Shown here: positions 1 to 8,932 of the stretch, piece after piece
Layout of the letters: the number at the start of each line of letters is the position of its first letter
Position numbering within the stretch: position 1 is the stretch's first letter
Origin: Flavobacteria bacterium BBFL7
Lineage (GTDB): Bacteria; Bacteroidota; Bacteroidia; Flavobacteriales; Flavobacteriaceae
DNA: 64,000 nt
Assembly: GCA_000153385.1 (NCBI GenBank)
Contig: CH672375.1
Coordinates: forward strand, 416,352-480,351
Reading direction: 5' to 3'
Translations under genes and position numbers: made by a program
The notes under the pieces: model-generated
The model's input: the letters and a program-made list of their open reading frames with translations, nothing else
Databases searched by the model: none
Told to the model about the DNA's origin: nothing

Positions 1-543
1 AAACTTTTCTAATCCTTCAGGATCACCTGGCGTCTTAAATTCCACTTTACCAGTCCATAAATTTTCCAACCAAATATTACTCGTAAATTGATTGAAAGTT
101 TTAAAAACAGGTACTGGAGAAACAGCCGTTGCTCGAGGAAAATTTTTAAAAATGGCAGCTACTTCTAGATCCCATTTTTTTAAAAACATCACATCACCAT
201 CTGTAATGGTAACATAGGGTTCATCACTTGCTCCTATGACGCGTCGTAAACTATTTACTTTACCTAATTGCTCTGTTTCTAATAGTAATTCATCGATAAG
301 TCCTTCATTTTGCAGGCCTAGCAATTTATCATGAATAGTTGGTGAGCAGCCATTTGCAATAACGCTTATAGGTGTACCAGCGCTAGTAGTTTTTCTTAAA
401 CTTAAAACACAGGCTTTAAATATCTTAAAAGAATCTTTATAATAATCTTCTTCATGCGGAATGTATAAAGGAACGATAACTCTATGTTGCGCTTTATTTC
501 CTTCATACTTTTTATCATGTGTATTACTACGTCCTATGCGCAT
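1..543 (-). CDS. glycosyltransferase, partial (3' end beyond window)
   Basis: An ATG at 543 opens a frame that stays open for 181 codons to the window edge, so the C-terminus is missing. The visible part begins MRIGRSNTHDKKYEGN, then HRVIVPLYIPHEEDYY and a TDGDVMF stretch near residue 130, which resembles the DxD metal/nucleotide-sugar site of GT-A glycosyltransferases. It follows the epimerase gene with a 6-base gap and is the last visible gene of the polysaccharide operon. The GT-A fold is inferred from this motif and the context; donor and acceptor are unknown. Confidence 0.65.
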   Translation of the reverse strand, partial: MRIGRSNTHDKKYEGNKAQHRVIVPLYIPHEEDYYKDSFKIFKACVLSLRKTTSAGTPISVIANGCSPTIHDKLLGLQNEGLIDELLLETEQLGKVNSLRRVIGASDEPYVTITDGDVMFLKKWDLEVAAIFKNFPRATAVSPVPVFKTFNQFTSNIWLENLWTGKVEFKTPGDPEGLEKF

Positions 544-549
544 AAGAGC

Positions 550-1470
550 TTATTTTTTAAGATGCTCCATTAATTTAACGATTCCATTTTCTAGAGGTAT
601 TAATTCTCTATTTAAAACAGCTTTCATTTTTGAATTATCAGGCTGTCTGCGCGTCATATCACCTTCTTCTAGTGCAGGTAAGTGAATGATTTGTGAGTTG
701 CTACCTGTGACTTTCAGAATAACATCTACGAGTTCTTTAATATTATAAACTAAATCACTTCCTATATTGAAAACCTCGTTTTTTAAGGAATCATCACTAA
801 AAATGCGATAACTAGCCTCAATATTATCATCTATATAACAAAAAGTTCTCGATTGTAATCCATCTCCATAGATCGTGATATCTTCATTATGAAGCGCTTG
901 ATGAAGTAATTTAGGAATCACAAAATCCTTACTTTGTTGTGGACCATAGGTGTTGAAAAATCTAAAAATAGTATAGTCTAATCCATATTCCTGATGATAG
1001 GATCTAAAATATGCCTCACCTAAATTCTTAACTACTGCATAGGGCAACTTAGAATTTAAAGGTGTCTCATCTTCAATTTGGGGTAAGCTCACTGGCTCTC
1101 CATAAACCTCACTACTCGAGGAGTATGCTACTTTTTTTACTCCTGTATTTTTACTTAATCGCAGTATATTTTTAATCCCATCTATATCTTGAAGAACTTT
1201 AATAGGGTTATCAAGAGTGCGTTGCACTCCTACCATAGCAGCATAATGAAAGACATAATGAAATTTATGAGACAACATTACCTCTGCAAGTTCCTCATAT
1301 TTATTAACATCTAATTTTATAAAAGTAAAGTTCTTGTCCTCAGGTAATTTTGAAATATTACCAGTACTCAAATTATCTACACCTACTACTTGATTTCCTT
1401 TTGCTAAGAGGTAATGAGCTAGAGCACTTCCTACATTTCCAGCTACTCCGGTGATTAGTGTTTTATTCAA
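550..1470 (-). CDS. NAD-dependent sugar-nucleotide epimerase/dehydratase (extended SDR)
   Basis: This 306-residue protein has the extended short-chain dehydrogenase layout: an NAD-binding GxxGxxG at residues 8-14 (GVAGNVG), SSSSEVYGEP near 117-126, and a catalytic Tyr144-x3-Lys148 in LPYAVVKN. The family acts on nucleoside-diphosphate sugars (UDP-glucose 4-epimerases, dTDP-glucose dehydratases). Here it most likely makes a sugar precursor in the cytoplasm for the adjacent polysaccharide genes. Exact substrate cannot be read from sequence. It lies 18 bases downstream of a GT2 gene. Confidence 0.85.
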   Translation of the reverse strand: MNKTLITGVAGNVGSALAHYLLAKGNQVVGVDNLSTGNISKLPEDKNFTFIKLDVNKYEELAEVMLSHKFHYVFHYAAMVGVQRTLDNPIKVLQDIDGIKNILRLSKNTGVKKVAYSSSSEVYGEPVSLPQIEDETPLNSKLPYAVVKNLGEAYFRSYHQEYGLDYTIFRFFNTYGPQQSKDFVIPKLLHQALHNEDITIYGDGLQSRTFCYIDDNIEASYRIFSDDSLKNEVFNIGSDLVYNIKELVDVILKVTGSNSQIIHLPALEEGDMTRRQPDNSKMKAVLNRELIPLENGIVKLMEHLKK

Positions 1471-1488
1471 AATTGGGCTTTTATGAAT

Positions 1489-2445
1489 TTATGTATTGAC
1501 CGTAAATTTACTTTTTTTATAAAAAAAGTGACCTTTATTTAAATACTTCTTCAATAATAATGATAATCTAAAAGATATACCACTCATAAATGTCATATCT
1601 CGTTGCAAAAACTTAAGCGCATGATTATTAAATGAATATGATTTGAATTTCATCAATCTGAAATAAAAACTTAAACAATGATTGATAAGGTATTCCTTCT
1701 CATCCTTTTCCAGAAATTCATATGTATCTCGTAAAGTTTGATAATAACAGCTCAGTTTATTTTCTAAGTAGGCCTCCTCTTGTCTATTTTGGTTGGATTG
1801 TATAGAATCACTATGTATTAAACGCAGTGATAACACTTCATCTATAAAAAAGCCTTTCCCTCTATATCTAATTAAAAGATTACAAAAAAAGTTGTATTCC
1901 TGACCACTTTTTAAATTTTCATTCCATCTAGTTTGATTAATGAAATTCCTTTTAAACATTACGTTTATGGTACCAAAAAAGATCTGTTGTTTTAAAAACT
2001 TATTTCCAGTGATGGATTCTTTAGTGTTATTTAAAAACATGGGTTCTATTTCCCGTTCACCATTACTCAACATGTTATCAAATTTTGAGACGCTGTAGTT
2101 ATGAGTAGATTTTAGGAGTGATTCTAAATGTAACTCAAGACAATTTTGTAACATGACATCATCGCTGTCGAACCACATGATATAATTTCCTTTACTTTTT
2201 TCTAGGCCATAGTTACGGCAAGAGTTAGCTCCTTTAGGACATTCATCAGGTCTATGATAGAATTTTATCCTGGAGTTCGCTTTCGCGAAAGCTGACATTA
2301 CCTCATTAATATCGTCTGAGCTACCATCATCTACCACTATACATTCCCAGTTTATGTAGGATTGATTTTCTATAGATGCAATGGTAATATCAATGAGATG
2401 TGCTCTATTGAATGTAGGTATGATTATGGATATTAAATCTGACAT
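1489..2445 (-). CDS. family 2 glycosyltransferase
   Basis: The 318-residue protein opens with the classic GT2 start SIIIPTFNRAH (6-16), then VVDDGSSDD (38-45) and a DSDD motif at 93-96, the metal/nucleotide-sugar site. It probably adds one sugar to the repeat unit on the cytoplasmic face. Residues 52-56 (AFAKA) are encoded by a copy of the iterated palindrome, lying in the loop or helix after the first DD motif. The start overlaps the end of the upstream gene by 13 bases, indicating translational coupling. Confidence 0.85.
   Translation of the reverse strand: MSDLISIIIPTFNRAHLIDITIASIENQSYINWECIVVDDGSSDDINEVMSAFAKANSRIKFYHRPDECPKGANSCRNYGLEKSKGNYIMWFDSDDVMLQNCLELHLESLLKSTHNYSVSKFDNMLSNGEREIEPMFLNNTKESITGNKFLKQQIFFGTINVMFKRNFINQTRWNENLKSGQEYNFFCNLLIRYRGKGFFIDEVLSLRLIHSDSIQSNQNRQEEAYLENKLSCYYQTLRDTYEFLEKDEKEYLINHCLSFYFRLMKFKSYSFNNHALKFLQRDMTFMSGISFRLSLLLKKYLNKGHFFYKKSKFTVNT
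2279..2292. repeat. iterated palindrome copy 1 (GCTTTCGCGAAAGC)
   Basis: Perfect 14-bp palindrome inside the GT2 gene, read as AFAKA. The outer 16-bp arms are not complementary here (C left, T right). Confidence 0.95.
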
Positions 2446-3473
2446 AAATCTATTAATAATTGATCAAATTGAATAGCTATGTTTTCAGGCTCATATTCTT
2501 CTAAATTTTTAGTCTTCCAATTATTCATGACAGATATTAAATCATCAAAAGAATGATTTAAATGTTCACGATCTATACTGTTAAAGATAACACCATTTAC
2601 ATTAACTAAGTGTTCATTTATATTACCTGAATTTGGACCTAACATAGGCTTTCCATAAGTTAGTGAGAGGTAGAATATACCAGAATTAAGAATATTATCT
2701 CTCGCAATCCATACGGCATTTGATGCGCTCAACCATAATGCTAACCTACGATTGCTTAATCGTTCAGAGAAAAATAAGGCATTCAGGTTCTTTGTTTTAT
2801 AATTGAACCACATCTTATTTATCCTTGAAAAATTGATTACCTTTTTAAGCATATAATATCCTTTAAATCTATCACTTATAAGTTCCATTTTCATTCTTAA
2901 TACTACTAAATGAACATCTTTAGATTTTAAAATTTTAGCGGCTTTAAAAATTAAGGCTTGTTCTTTTTTGGTTCTAACTTTTCCCGGAACAATAATTATT
3001 TTTTTAGCCTCATTTATTTTTAATTCCTTCCTCGCTTCATTCATTTTAAATATGGGAAGTGTATTCCTATAAAGACTGTGATTTAAATAGACGTGATTTG
3101 CATTAGGATATAGTCTCTCAAAATAACTTTTACTAAAGTTACCAAAATGGACAAAGTCATCTAGATTATCATTAACAATCTTAAAGAGCCTGTTATGATT
3201 TATCCCTTTATAAATGTGAGGTTTTAAATTATGAATAATACCTACAAGCTTACATCTCTTTTTTAAAGTTAAAATTTGTTGCTCTAGTTCATCTAATAAT
3301 GTGGTAGAAGGATAGGACCAGTTTACTAGCTCTTCTGGCCACTGAAATAGAATCACTTGTATTTGTTCATTTACATCACCTAGTTCACCATAAGTATAGT
3401 CCAGTTTGGAGTAATTTAAAACTTCCTCTAAGTAACCATTTGCACTTGCGGTACCAGTGATGTGTATTTTCAT
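2433..3473 (-). CDS. probable GT-B type glycosyltransferase
   Basis: A 346-residue protein with no sure family assignment. The C-terminal half resembles a GT-B donor domain: IIIVPGKVRTKKEQALIFKA near 160-180, then a glycine-rich segment SGIFYLSLTYGKPMLGPNSG followed by NEHL near 280-300, matching the position where GT-B enzymes bind the nucleotide sugar. The N-terminus begins MKIHITGTASANGYLEEVL. It sits between a GT2 and a pyruvyl-transferase-family gene, which supports a glycan role. The call is inference from motif shape and context. Confidence 0.5.
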   Translation of the reverse strand: MKIHITGTASANGYLEEVLNYSKLDYTYGELGDVNEQIQVILFQWPEELVNWSYPSTTLLDELEQQILTLKKRCKLVGIIHNLKPHIYKGINHNRLFKIVNDNLDDFVHFGNFSKSYFERLYPNANHVYLNHSLYRNTLPIFKMNEARKELKINEAKKIIIVPGKVRTKKEQALIFKAAKILKSKDVHLVVLRMKMELISDRFKGYYMLKKVINFSRINKMWFNYKTKNLNALFFSERLSNRRLALWLSASNAVWIARDNILNSGIFYLSLTYGKPMLGPNSGNINEHLVNVNGVIFNSIDREHLNHSFDDLISVMNNWKTKNLEEYEPENIAIQFDQLLIDLCQI

Positions 3474-3502
3474 TAATCCTTTTCGGTAATTATTAGTGAT
3501 AT

Positions 3503-4333
3503 TTAACTAATTATATCTGATGATTCTAATTCTTCTATAGTTGGATAATAAAAATCAGAAGAACTAAAAATCTTTGATAAATTAGTTTGTATGTCTTTAT
3601 TAAAGTTTAAAGAATGTATATTTTTAATAGGTTCTGGCATTTCCATACCAATTGATAGAAAATAATCACGATATTTGAAAATGGGCTCTTTAGATTGAGG
3701 TGCTACAAAAACACATGGCTTATTTAATGCATGGCTAAAAATTATTCCATGAAGAGAAGATGCATAAACAACAGATGATTTTAATATCTCTTTTATTATT
3801 TTCTCAGGTTTATTATCAATACTAATCACTTTAAGTCCTTTAGGATAACCCTTATATATCCAAAGATCTCGAAAATGGGGAATAAAAAGAACTTGACTTT
3901 CTTTTGATTTCTTTATATCAATATTATAAACATCTCTAATAAGAAGTCCTGGATCATATTCAAATTTTAAATTTGATAAATCAGCTCCATATTTTTCAAA
4001 TAAACTTTTAGTAAGTGGACCTCTTACCCCATATACCTTTGCAGATTCTATAATACTTTGCTTATCTTCTAAGTTATTTCCTTTCCACCCTATTCCGTTA
4101 ATTATATCACCCTTCTTAATAACAGACATAATAGAACCTACCAGTAATAATCTATTTCCTTCTTCTAAAATATTATCTGGTTTTTCACCATACAAATATT
4201 CTATCAAGTCTGCGTTAAAAATGTCACCAGCATTTCCGTATCTAAAAACAACTTTGTTAGGATTAAAAATTCGATTTTTAATATAACCTTTCAAAGATAC
4301 TTTCCTTGTATTCCAATAATATGTTCTTATCAT
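3503..4333 (-). CDS. polysaccharide pyruvyl transferase family protein
   Basis: A 276-residue protein with the pyruvyl-transferase (CsaB/WcaK) pattern: an N-terminal GNAGDIFNADLIEYLYG near 33-49 and a C-terminal SSLHGIIFSHALNKPCVFV near 190-210. The SSLHG motif is typical. Members put pyruvate ketals on surface polysaccharides, though many proteins carrying this domain are untested. The start overlaps the next upstream gene by 4 bases. DNA here is noticeably more AT-rich than the housekeeping genes to the right. Confidence 0.7.
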   Translation of the reverse strand: MIRTYYWNTRKVSLKGYIKNRIFNPNKVVFRYGNAGDIFNADLIEYLYGEKPDNILEEGNRLLLVGSIMSVIKKGDIINGIGWKGNNLEDKQSIIESAKVYGVRGPLTKSLFEKYGADLSNLKFEYDPGLLIRDVYNIDIKKSKESQVLFIPHFRDLWIYKGYPKGLKVISIDNKPEKIIKEILKSSVVYASSLHGIIFSHALNKPCVFVAPQSKEPIFKYRDYFLSIGMEMPEPIKNIHSLNFNKDIQTNLSKIFSSSDFYYPTIEELESSDIIS

Positions 4334-5217
4334 AACAAACTCTCTTTCTTTACTTTGACTATCCTCATATCAACATCATTTACACCGTAACTAATAATGA
4401 ATTCATCATATAAAACACAAATTCCTGAAAAATAAGTACATGATATCAAATTTTTATTAAACTTAAATCTATTACCAAATAGTGATTTGTAAGAATCGAT
4501 AAGATAATTGGAACCAGCTGTCGTTACTTTTAAATCATTGGTATTTAAAATTAAAGGTACACCATAATAAAGACGTTTATTTTTTAAATACATCTTTTTA
4601 TGCGCTATCATAAAATACTCATCCTTACCAATTACAGCAAGTTGAGTTCCTAATGAAAGTTTTGGAAGATCAGAATTTTTATGATAAAATTTTTCAAAAA
4701 TTAATTTATTATTCTCATTTATATTTATTGATTTTAAAATAATTAATGGGTTGACACTATATAACGCATGTAAAACATTATTTTTTTTGAAGAATGACCA
4801 ATTCTTTTCAATTGATTGCCTGTCCTTGAAAAAACACTCTTTAATTATAATGTTATTAAAATCACTAATTGATGCTAAGAAAAGTTTATTGTACGAACCT
4901 CCAACAAAACCTGTATTAAATGTGCAATAAACAATTTTATCAATTTCAAATAATTTGGGGTCCGCTACCTTTTGTACCTCTAGATTGGATTCACAATAAT
5001 TACTTAAGTCTAAAATCTCCAAATTTTGATATGAATCCCATTTATAAAGAATTGCTTTAATCTCGGACTTAACACTTACACAAACTCGTATTGCGAGATA
5101 AGTTGATTCATCACATAAAACTACGCTTGGATTAAATTTATATTTAAATTGTGCCAAATGTTCATTTACATTAGAAGGAAGTAAATCAACGATATGCCTT
5201 TTTAACCGCGTAACCAT
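4330..5217 (-). CDS. uncharacterised protein in glycan cluster, possible beta-propeller
   Basis: I do not recognise this 295-residue protein with certainty. It has no signal peptide or clear membrane helix. Segments such as DPKLFEIDKIVYCTFNTG (about 85-102), KNWSFFKKNNVLHALYSVNP (about 138-157) and GTQLAVIGKDEYFMIAHKK recall the repeated blades of five-bladed propeller proteins related to glycosidases and phosphorylases. The Asp/Lys/Trp/Pro pattern is the only basis. It overlaps both neighbours, so it is part of the operon. A glycan-modifying or glycan-binding role is inference. Confidence 0.45.
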   Translation of the reverse strand: MVTRLKRHIVDLLPSNVNEHLAQFKYKFNPSVVLCDESTYLAIRVCVSVKSEIKAILYKWDSYQNLEILDLSNYCESNLEVQKVADPKLFEIDKIVYCTFNTGFVGGSYNKLFLASISDFNNIIIKECFFKDRQSIEKNWSFFKKNNVLHALYSVNPLIILKSININENNKLIFEKFYHKNSDLPKLSLGTQLAVIGKDEYFMIAHKKMYLKNKRLYYGVPLILNTNDLKVTTAGSNYLIDSYKSLFGNRFKFNKNLISCTYFSGICVLYDEFIISYGVNDVDMRIVKVKKESLL

Positions 5218-5960
5218 GATTTTAATTTAGCAACAATTTTATCTTTTAAACTTTTCTTATTCGTATTTGTGACGATATTATAACTAGACAGAATATTATG
5301 TGAAATTAAGCTTGGAGGTAAATCAAACTTTTTTTGGACCTGTAAATAATCCTCCCTTTTTAATTCAACTGTTCCTGTAAAATGCAATATTAAGGGGTTA
5401 TGAATATCTTGACTATCTAAGTTTTGTATCCTACTATTAAATTTTTCGTATTCATGGAGAGTTATTCCATTAACGAATCTTGAATCCTCTATACTTAAAA
5501 AGGTCATCAAATCTTGATCTCCATTTGTAAAATAACCTAAATCATCATTCCACCACTGTTTTACAATTGCCATCTCTAAAGTTAAAACTGAATTCAGAAA
5601 CTCATTTGCAATATTATTGGTTTTTAAAATAAATTGACCAGAACTGAAATAAGTTTTTAGAGATTTGAAATTAGGACTTTTACAAATTGATAAAAACTTA
5701 TCATTTTTAGGAGCATAATCCATTATATCTTTTTCCAAATCCCAAAAAAAAGCATCATCATCTAACCAAATTATGTAATCAAAGAAATCAAAATAATATA
5801 AAATATAACGTATTTTATTGAAGTATCGATTTACCTCTCCGGTAGGCCAATTGCAATGAACATAATGATATTTATGCCTATCAGCATAAATTTTATGATT
5901 AGTGACAGAATCAAATATCGTACTAGGATATCTTCCTGATATTATTGCAATTTTATCCAT
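5202..5960 (-). CDS. GT34-like (GMA12/MNN10) glycosyltransferase
   Basis: In this 252-residue protein YDFFDYIIWLDDDAFFWDLE (about 53-72) contains a DDDA motif equivalent to the DxD of the galactosyl/mannosyltransferase GMA12/MNN10 family, and NGDQDLMTFL (about 146-155) matches that family's conserved downstream NxQD segment. The pattern starts from IAIISGRYPS. That family is best known in eukaryotes but occurs sporadically in bacterial glycan loci. It ends inside the next gene by 16 bases and follows the FkbM gene by 2 bases. Confidence 0.65.
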   Translation of the reverse strand: MDKIAIISGRYPSTIFDSVTNHKIYADRHKYHYVHCNWPTGEVNRYFNKIRYILYYFDFFDYIIWLDDDAFFWDLEKDIMDYAPKNDKFLSICKSPNFKSLKTYFSSGQFILKTNNIANEFLNSVLTLEMAIVKQWWNDDLGYFTNGDQDLMTFLSIEDSRFVNGITLHEYEKFNSRIQNLDSQDIHNPLILHFTGTVELKREDYLQVQKKFDLPPSLISHNILSSYNIVTNTNKKSLKDKIVAKLKSWLRG

Positions 5961-5962
5961 AA

Positions 5963-6811
5963 TTACAATATTTTCCCTTCAAATATTATTGAAAGTTCTT
6001 TTTTAGATTTAATTGAAAAAAAATAATTTCTATCCAATGTAGGCTTTGTAATTAAACCAAGCTTTTTAATGCCTAAATTATTCTCGTTAATATCATATAA
6101 TTTATATCCTTTTGGAAAAATATTCTTCACCTTCTTCACATCGTTAAAATCATTAATTTCAATAAGAACATCAGGCTCATCTTTCTTCAATATGTCTCGC
6201 AATCCAACTAAAGTTTTTTGTTCAGCACCTTCAACATCTATTTTAATGAGTTTAATATTCTTCAAAGATTCAGAGATAACCCAATTACTAAGGACAATTG
6301 ATTTAACTGAAGTTTTTAAATTATTCATTTTTTTAGGAACAATCCCTGCAACAGAGGACATTATTCCTTCTTCTTCATAATAGTAAAATTCGATTTCACC
6401 TTCAGAATCTGAACATGCCGCTTTAACAATTGATGCCTTACTAATATTATTTAATTGAAAATTCTCTTCTAGTCTAATTATACAATTATCTTGAATATCA
6501 AAAGCGTATATATGTTTCACATTTTCATAAGTAGAGGCAATTAAGGAATAAATTCCAGAATATGCACCAATATCTAAAACAACTGAATCACCGTCAATTT
6601 TCTCTAATAAATTTTTCCATAAAGTCAAACTTGTTTTCTCCCATCCATTAAATTGGGTCCAATAAAGTTCTTTCACTACTGAATCATCATTCAAACATTT
6701 CATTTTAAATTCATGAAACCCATCAATTCTAATAGGAATATCACCATTTAGTGGATTTTCTTTCCAAAATTTCTTTTTTTGAGCAATTGTTTTAAGTGAT
6801 TTATACTCCAT
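5963..6811 (-). CDS. FkbM family methyltransferase
   Basis: A 282-residue SAM-dependent methyltransferase. Motif I is VVLDIGAYSGIYSLIAS (about 76-92), followed by YAFDIQD, and KLIKIDVEGAEQKTLVGL (about 183-200) is the hallmark FkbM segment. FkbM proteins O-methylate sugars or polyketides; beside glycosyltransferases it most likely methylates a glycan residue. It starts 7 bases after the ATPase gene. The acceptor is unknown. Confidence 0.8.
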   Translation of the reverse strand: MEYKSLKTIAQKKKFWKENPLNGDIPIRIDGFHEFKMKCLNDDSVVKELYWTQFNGWEKTSLTLWKNLLEKIDGDSVVLDIGAYSGIYSLIASTYENVKHIYAFDIQDNCIIRLEENFQLNNISKASIVKAACSDSEGEIEFYYYEEEGIMSSVAGIVPKKMNNLKTSVKSIVLSNWVISESLKNIKLIKIDVEGAEQKTLVGLRDILKKDEPDVLIEINDFNDVKKVKNIFPKGYKLYDINENNLGIKKLGLITKPTLDRNYFFSIKSKKELSIIFEGKIL

Positions 6812-6818
6812 AACGAAA

Positions 6819-8108
6819 TTATAATTTTTGAATATTCCATTCTGAATTAGAAAATAGAATACAATTAGATGAAAGAGATCTTGAAATTGTTATGTAGTCT
6901 GAACTAGGCCTAGATGAGCTCACATTAAAACTTATAAAATCTTTTTTGATATCTAATGGGACTTTACCTTCCAAAAGTGAAATTGAAACATTATACAGAC
7001 CGTCCAATAAATACAGTTTTTCAGGTTTTATTTGTAATTCATATTCTCCTGTTTTCACTTCTGACAAAGGTGAATTTATAAAATACAAACTTCTCCAAGT
7101 AACAATATTAGCCCCAAATGCATCACTTATACGGATACTAAAACTAGGGTTATTCAAATGATCTTTAAAAAATAGTTTTATTGAAAAAACAGGTAATTCA
7201 CCAGATTTGAAATTTGAAGTTATTACTCCGGATTCACTTTTTAAACTGAAACTTCTTATTGATGTCTCATTCAGTGAATTCAAGTCAAAATTCACTTTGG
7301 CTTTATGACTCAAATTAGACTCTAGATACCTTTTAATCCCATCTTCTACATTACCATTATAAACTATTGACCCATCTTCCACAAGTAAAACTCTACTACA
7401 CAAATCTTGAACAGCAGCCATATTATGACTCACAAAAAGCACGGTACGACCGCTTGTATTTGAAATATCTTGCATTTTACCTATAGCTTTCTTTTGAAAC
7501 TCAGCATCTCCTACGGCGAGCACCTCATCTACTACAAGTATATCGGGTTCTAGAAATGCGGCCACTGCAAACCCTAATCGTACTCGCATACCACTAGAAT
7601 AGCGTTTTACAGGTGTGTCTATATACATTTGACAACCCGAAAACTCAACGATTTCATCAATCTTACTCGCTATTTCGGCCTTAGTCATTCCTAGAATAGC
7701 ACCATTGAGAAAAATGTTTTCTCTTCCTGTTAATTCTGGATGCATTCCAGTTCCTACCTCTAGTAAACTCGCTATACGTCCTCTAGTTTTTATGCTTCCT
7801 GTGGTTGGACTAGTCACTCGTGAGAGTATTTTCAATAAAGTTGATTTACCAGCGCCATTTTTACCTATAATTCCTAATATCTCACCGCGCTTTACTTCAA
7901 AGTCGATATCCTGTAATGCCCATACATAATTTGAGCTGGCTGTGGCACTGCGATCGTTTATTGCTCCTATCTTTAAATAAGGATCTTGTTTACCTCTTAT
8001 CTTATGCCACATTCTATTCAGGTCATGGACAATCGTCCCAGTTCCTACTACACCTAGTCGGTACTGTTTAGAAACATTTTGTGCTTTTAAAATAATGTAA
8101 TCACTCAT
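6819..8108 (-). CDS. polysaccharide ABC exporter ATPase (Wzt/TagH type) with C-terminal extension
   Basis: A 429-residue ATPase. The nucleotide-binding domain has Walker A GKNGAGKSTLL (about 82-92), signature YSSGMRVRLGFA, Walker B ILVVDEVLAVGD and the switch His in FVSHN. The sequence beyond about 255 is an extra beta-rich domain like the carbohydrate-binding Wzt C-terminus, which in O-antigen systems recognises the finished chain terminus. It pairs with the permease at 8932-9786, exporting a lipid-linked glycan across the inner membrane. A pyruvyl-transferase gene lies between the two subunits. Confidence 0.85.
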   Translation of the reverse strand: MSDYIILKAQNVSKQYRLGVVGTGTIVHDLNRMWHKIRGKQDPYLKIGAINDRSATASSNYVWALQDIDFEVKRGEILGIIGKNGAGKSTLLKILSRVTSPTTGSIKTRGRIASLLEVGTGMHPELTGRENIFLNGAILGMTKAEIASKIDEIVEFSGCQMYIDTPVKRYSSGMRVRLGFAVAAFLEPDILVVDEVLAVGDAEFQKKAIGKMQDISNTSGRTVLFVSHNMAAVQDLCSRVLLVEDGSIVYNGNVEDGIKRYLESNLSHKAKVNFDLNSLNETSIRSFSLKSESGVITSNFKSGELPVFSIKLFFKDHLNNPSFSIRISDAFGANIVTWRSLYFINSPLSEVKTGEYELQIKPEKLYLLDGLYNVSISLLEGKVPLDIKKDFISFNVSSSRPSSDYITISRSLSSNCILFSNSEWNIQKL

Positions 8109-8932
8109 TTTCCAACATTTTTAAATGGACAAACTACAAGTAAATTTTCTTGGACTTTTTCTATATCTTTTGCTCTAGGTAAACTACTATCATGTTTATT
8201 AATTACGGCTAAAGCGTCTCTTAAAGATATTACTTCTTCCACATTTAAAGGATCATAAGCTCTTAACCCTACAGAAAGAAAGTAGTCATGGTATTTAACG
8301 CCATCTCCCATAATACGTTTTGAAAAACTCACTTGTACCGCTGGAATTTGATAAGCATGTGCGACTATTACACCATGTAAAGAAGATGATAAGATGCACT
8401 CACAACTTAAAATTTGTTTCGTTGTGTATTCAATATCGTTGGTTCTAAAGTTAATGACACAAACTTCATTATTATCTTTATACCAATCTTTAATGATATT
8501 ATAATCATTGATATGTGGAATGATCCCTAATTTGAACTTTTTATCAACTTGTGGATTATAATATAAGGGTAATAATAAGGCTGGATCGCCATAAACTTCT
8601 GGACATTCATAATTTAATTCTAGGAGACGCTTTCGCGAAAGCGGTCCTCTAACTGCTAGAAAAGTTGCGCCAGCTACCTGAGCCTCTCTAGAAATAATAC
8701 CACTACCCCATACTATACAATGCGCTCCTATATGTTCTAGTACGCTGCCTATAGTTACATATAACGGTTGCCATAAATTCCTTACATAAAATTTATTAGC
8801 TCGATACCATCGCACTTTTTTACCTGAAATTTTTTGAATTAAATATTTACCGAGTAAATCACCATAATTCTCTTTTGAGAATTTTTGAATATAAATTTCA
8901 CTCCACCAGTATAATCTAATTATTCCTGCCAT
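8105..8932 (-). CDS. polysaccharide pyruvyl transferase family protein
   Basis: The second pyruvyl-transferase-family protein of the locus, 275 residues. It shows NYGDLLGKYLIQKISGKKVRW near the N-terminus, GSGIISREAQ mid-protein and a LSSSLHGVIVAHAYQIPAVQV segment near 181-201. It overlaps the ATPase gene by 4 bases and the permease gene by 1 base, so all three are probably co-translated. The iterated palindrome encodes LSRKR within GPLSRKRLLEL. It is only modestly like the paralogue at 3503-4333, so the two may act on different residues. Confidence 0.7.
   Translation of the reverse strand: MAGIIRLYWWSEIYIQKFSKENYGDLLGKYLIQKISGKKVRWYRANKFYVRNLWQPLYVTIGSVLEHIGAHCIVWGSGIISREAQVAGATFLAVRGPLSRKRLLELNYECPEVYGDPALLLPLYYNPQVDKKFKLGIIPHINDYNIIKDWYKDNNEVCVINFRTNDIEYTTKQILSCECILSSSLHGVIVAHAYQIPAVQVSFSKRIMGDGVKYHDYFLSVGLRAYDPLNVEEVISLRDALAVINKHDSSLPRAKDIEKVQENLLVVCPFKNVGK
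8628..8643. repeat. iterated palindrome copy 2 (CGCTTTCGCGAAAGCG)
   Basis: Perfect 16-bp palindrome inside the pyruvyl-transferase-family gene, read as LSRKR. Confidence 0.95.
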
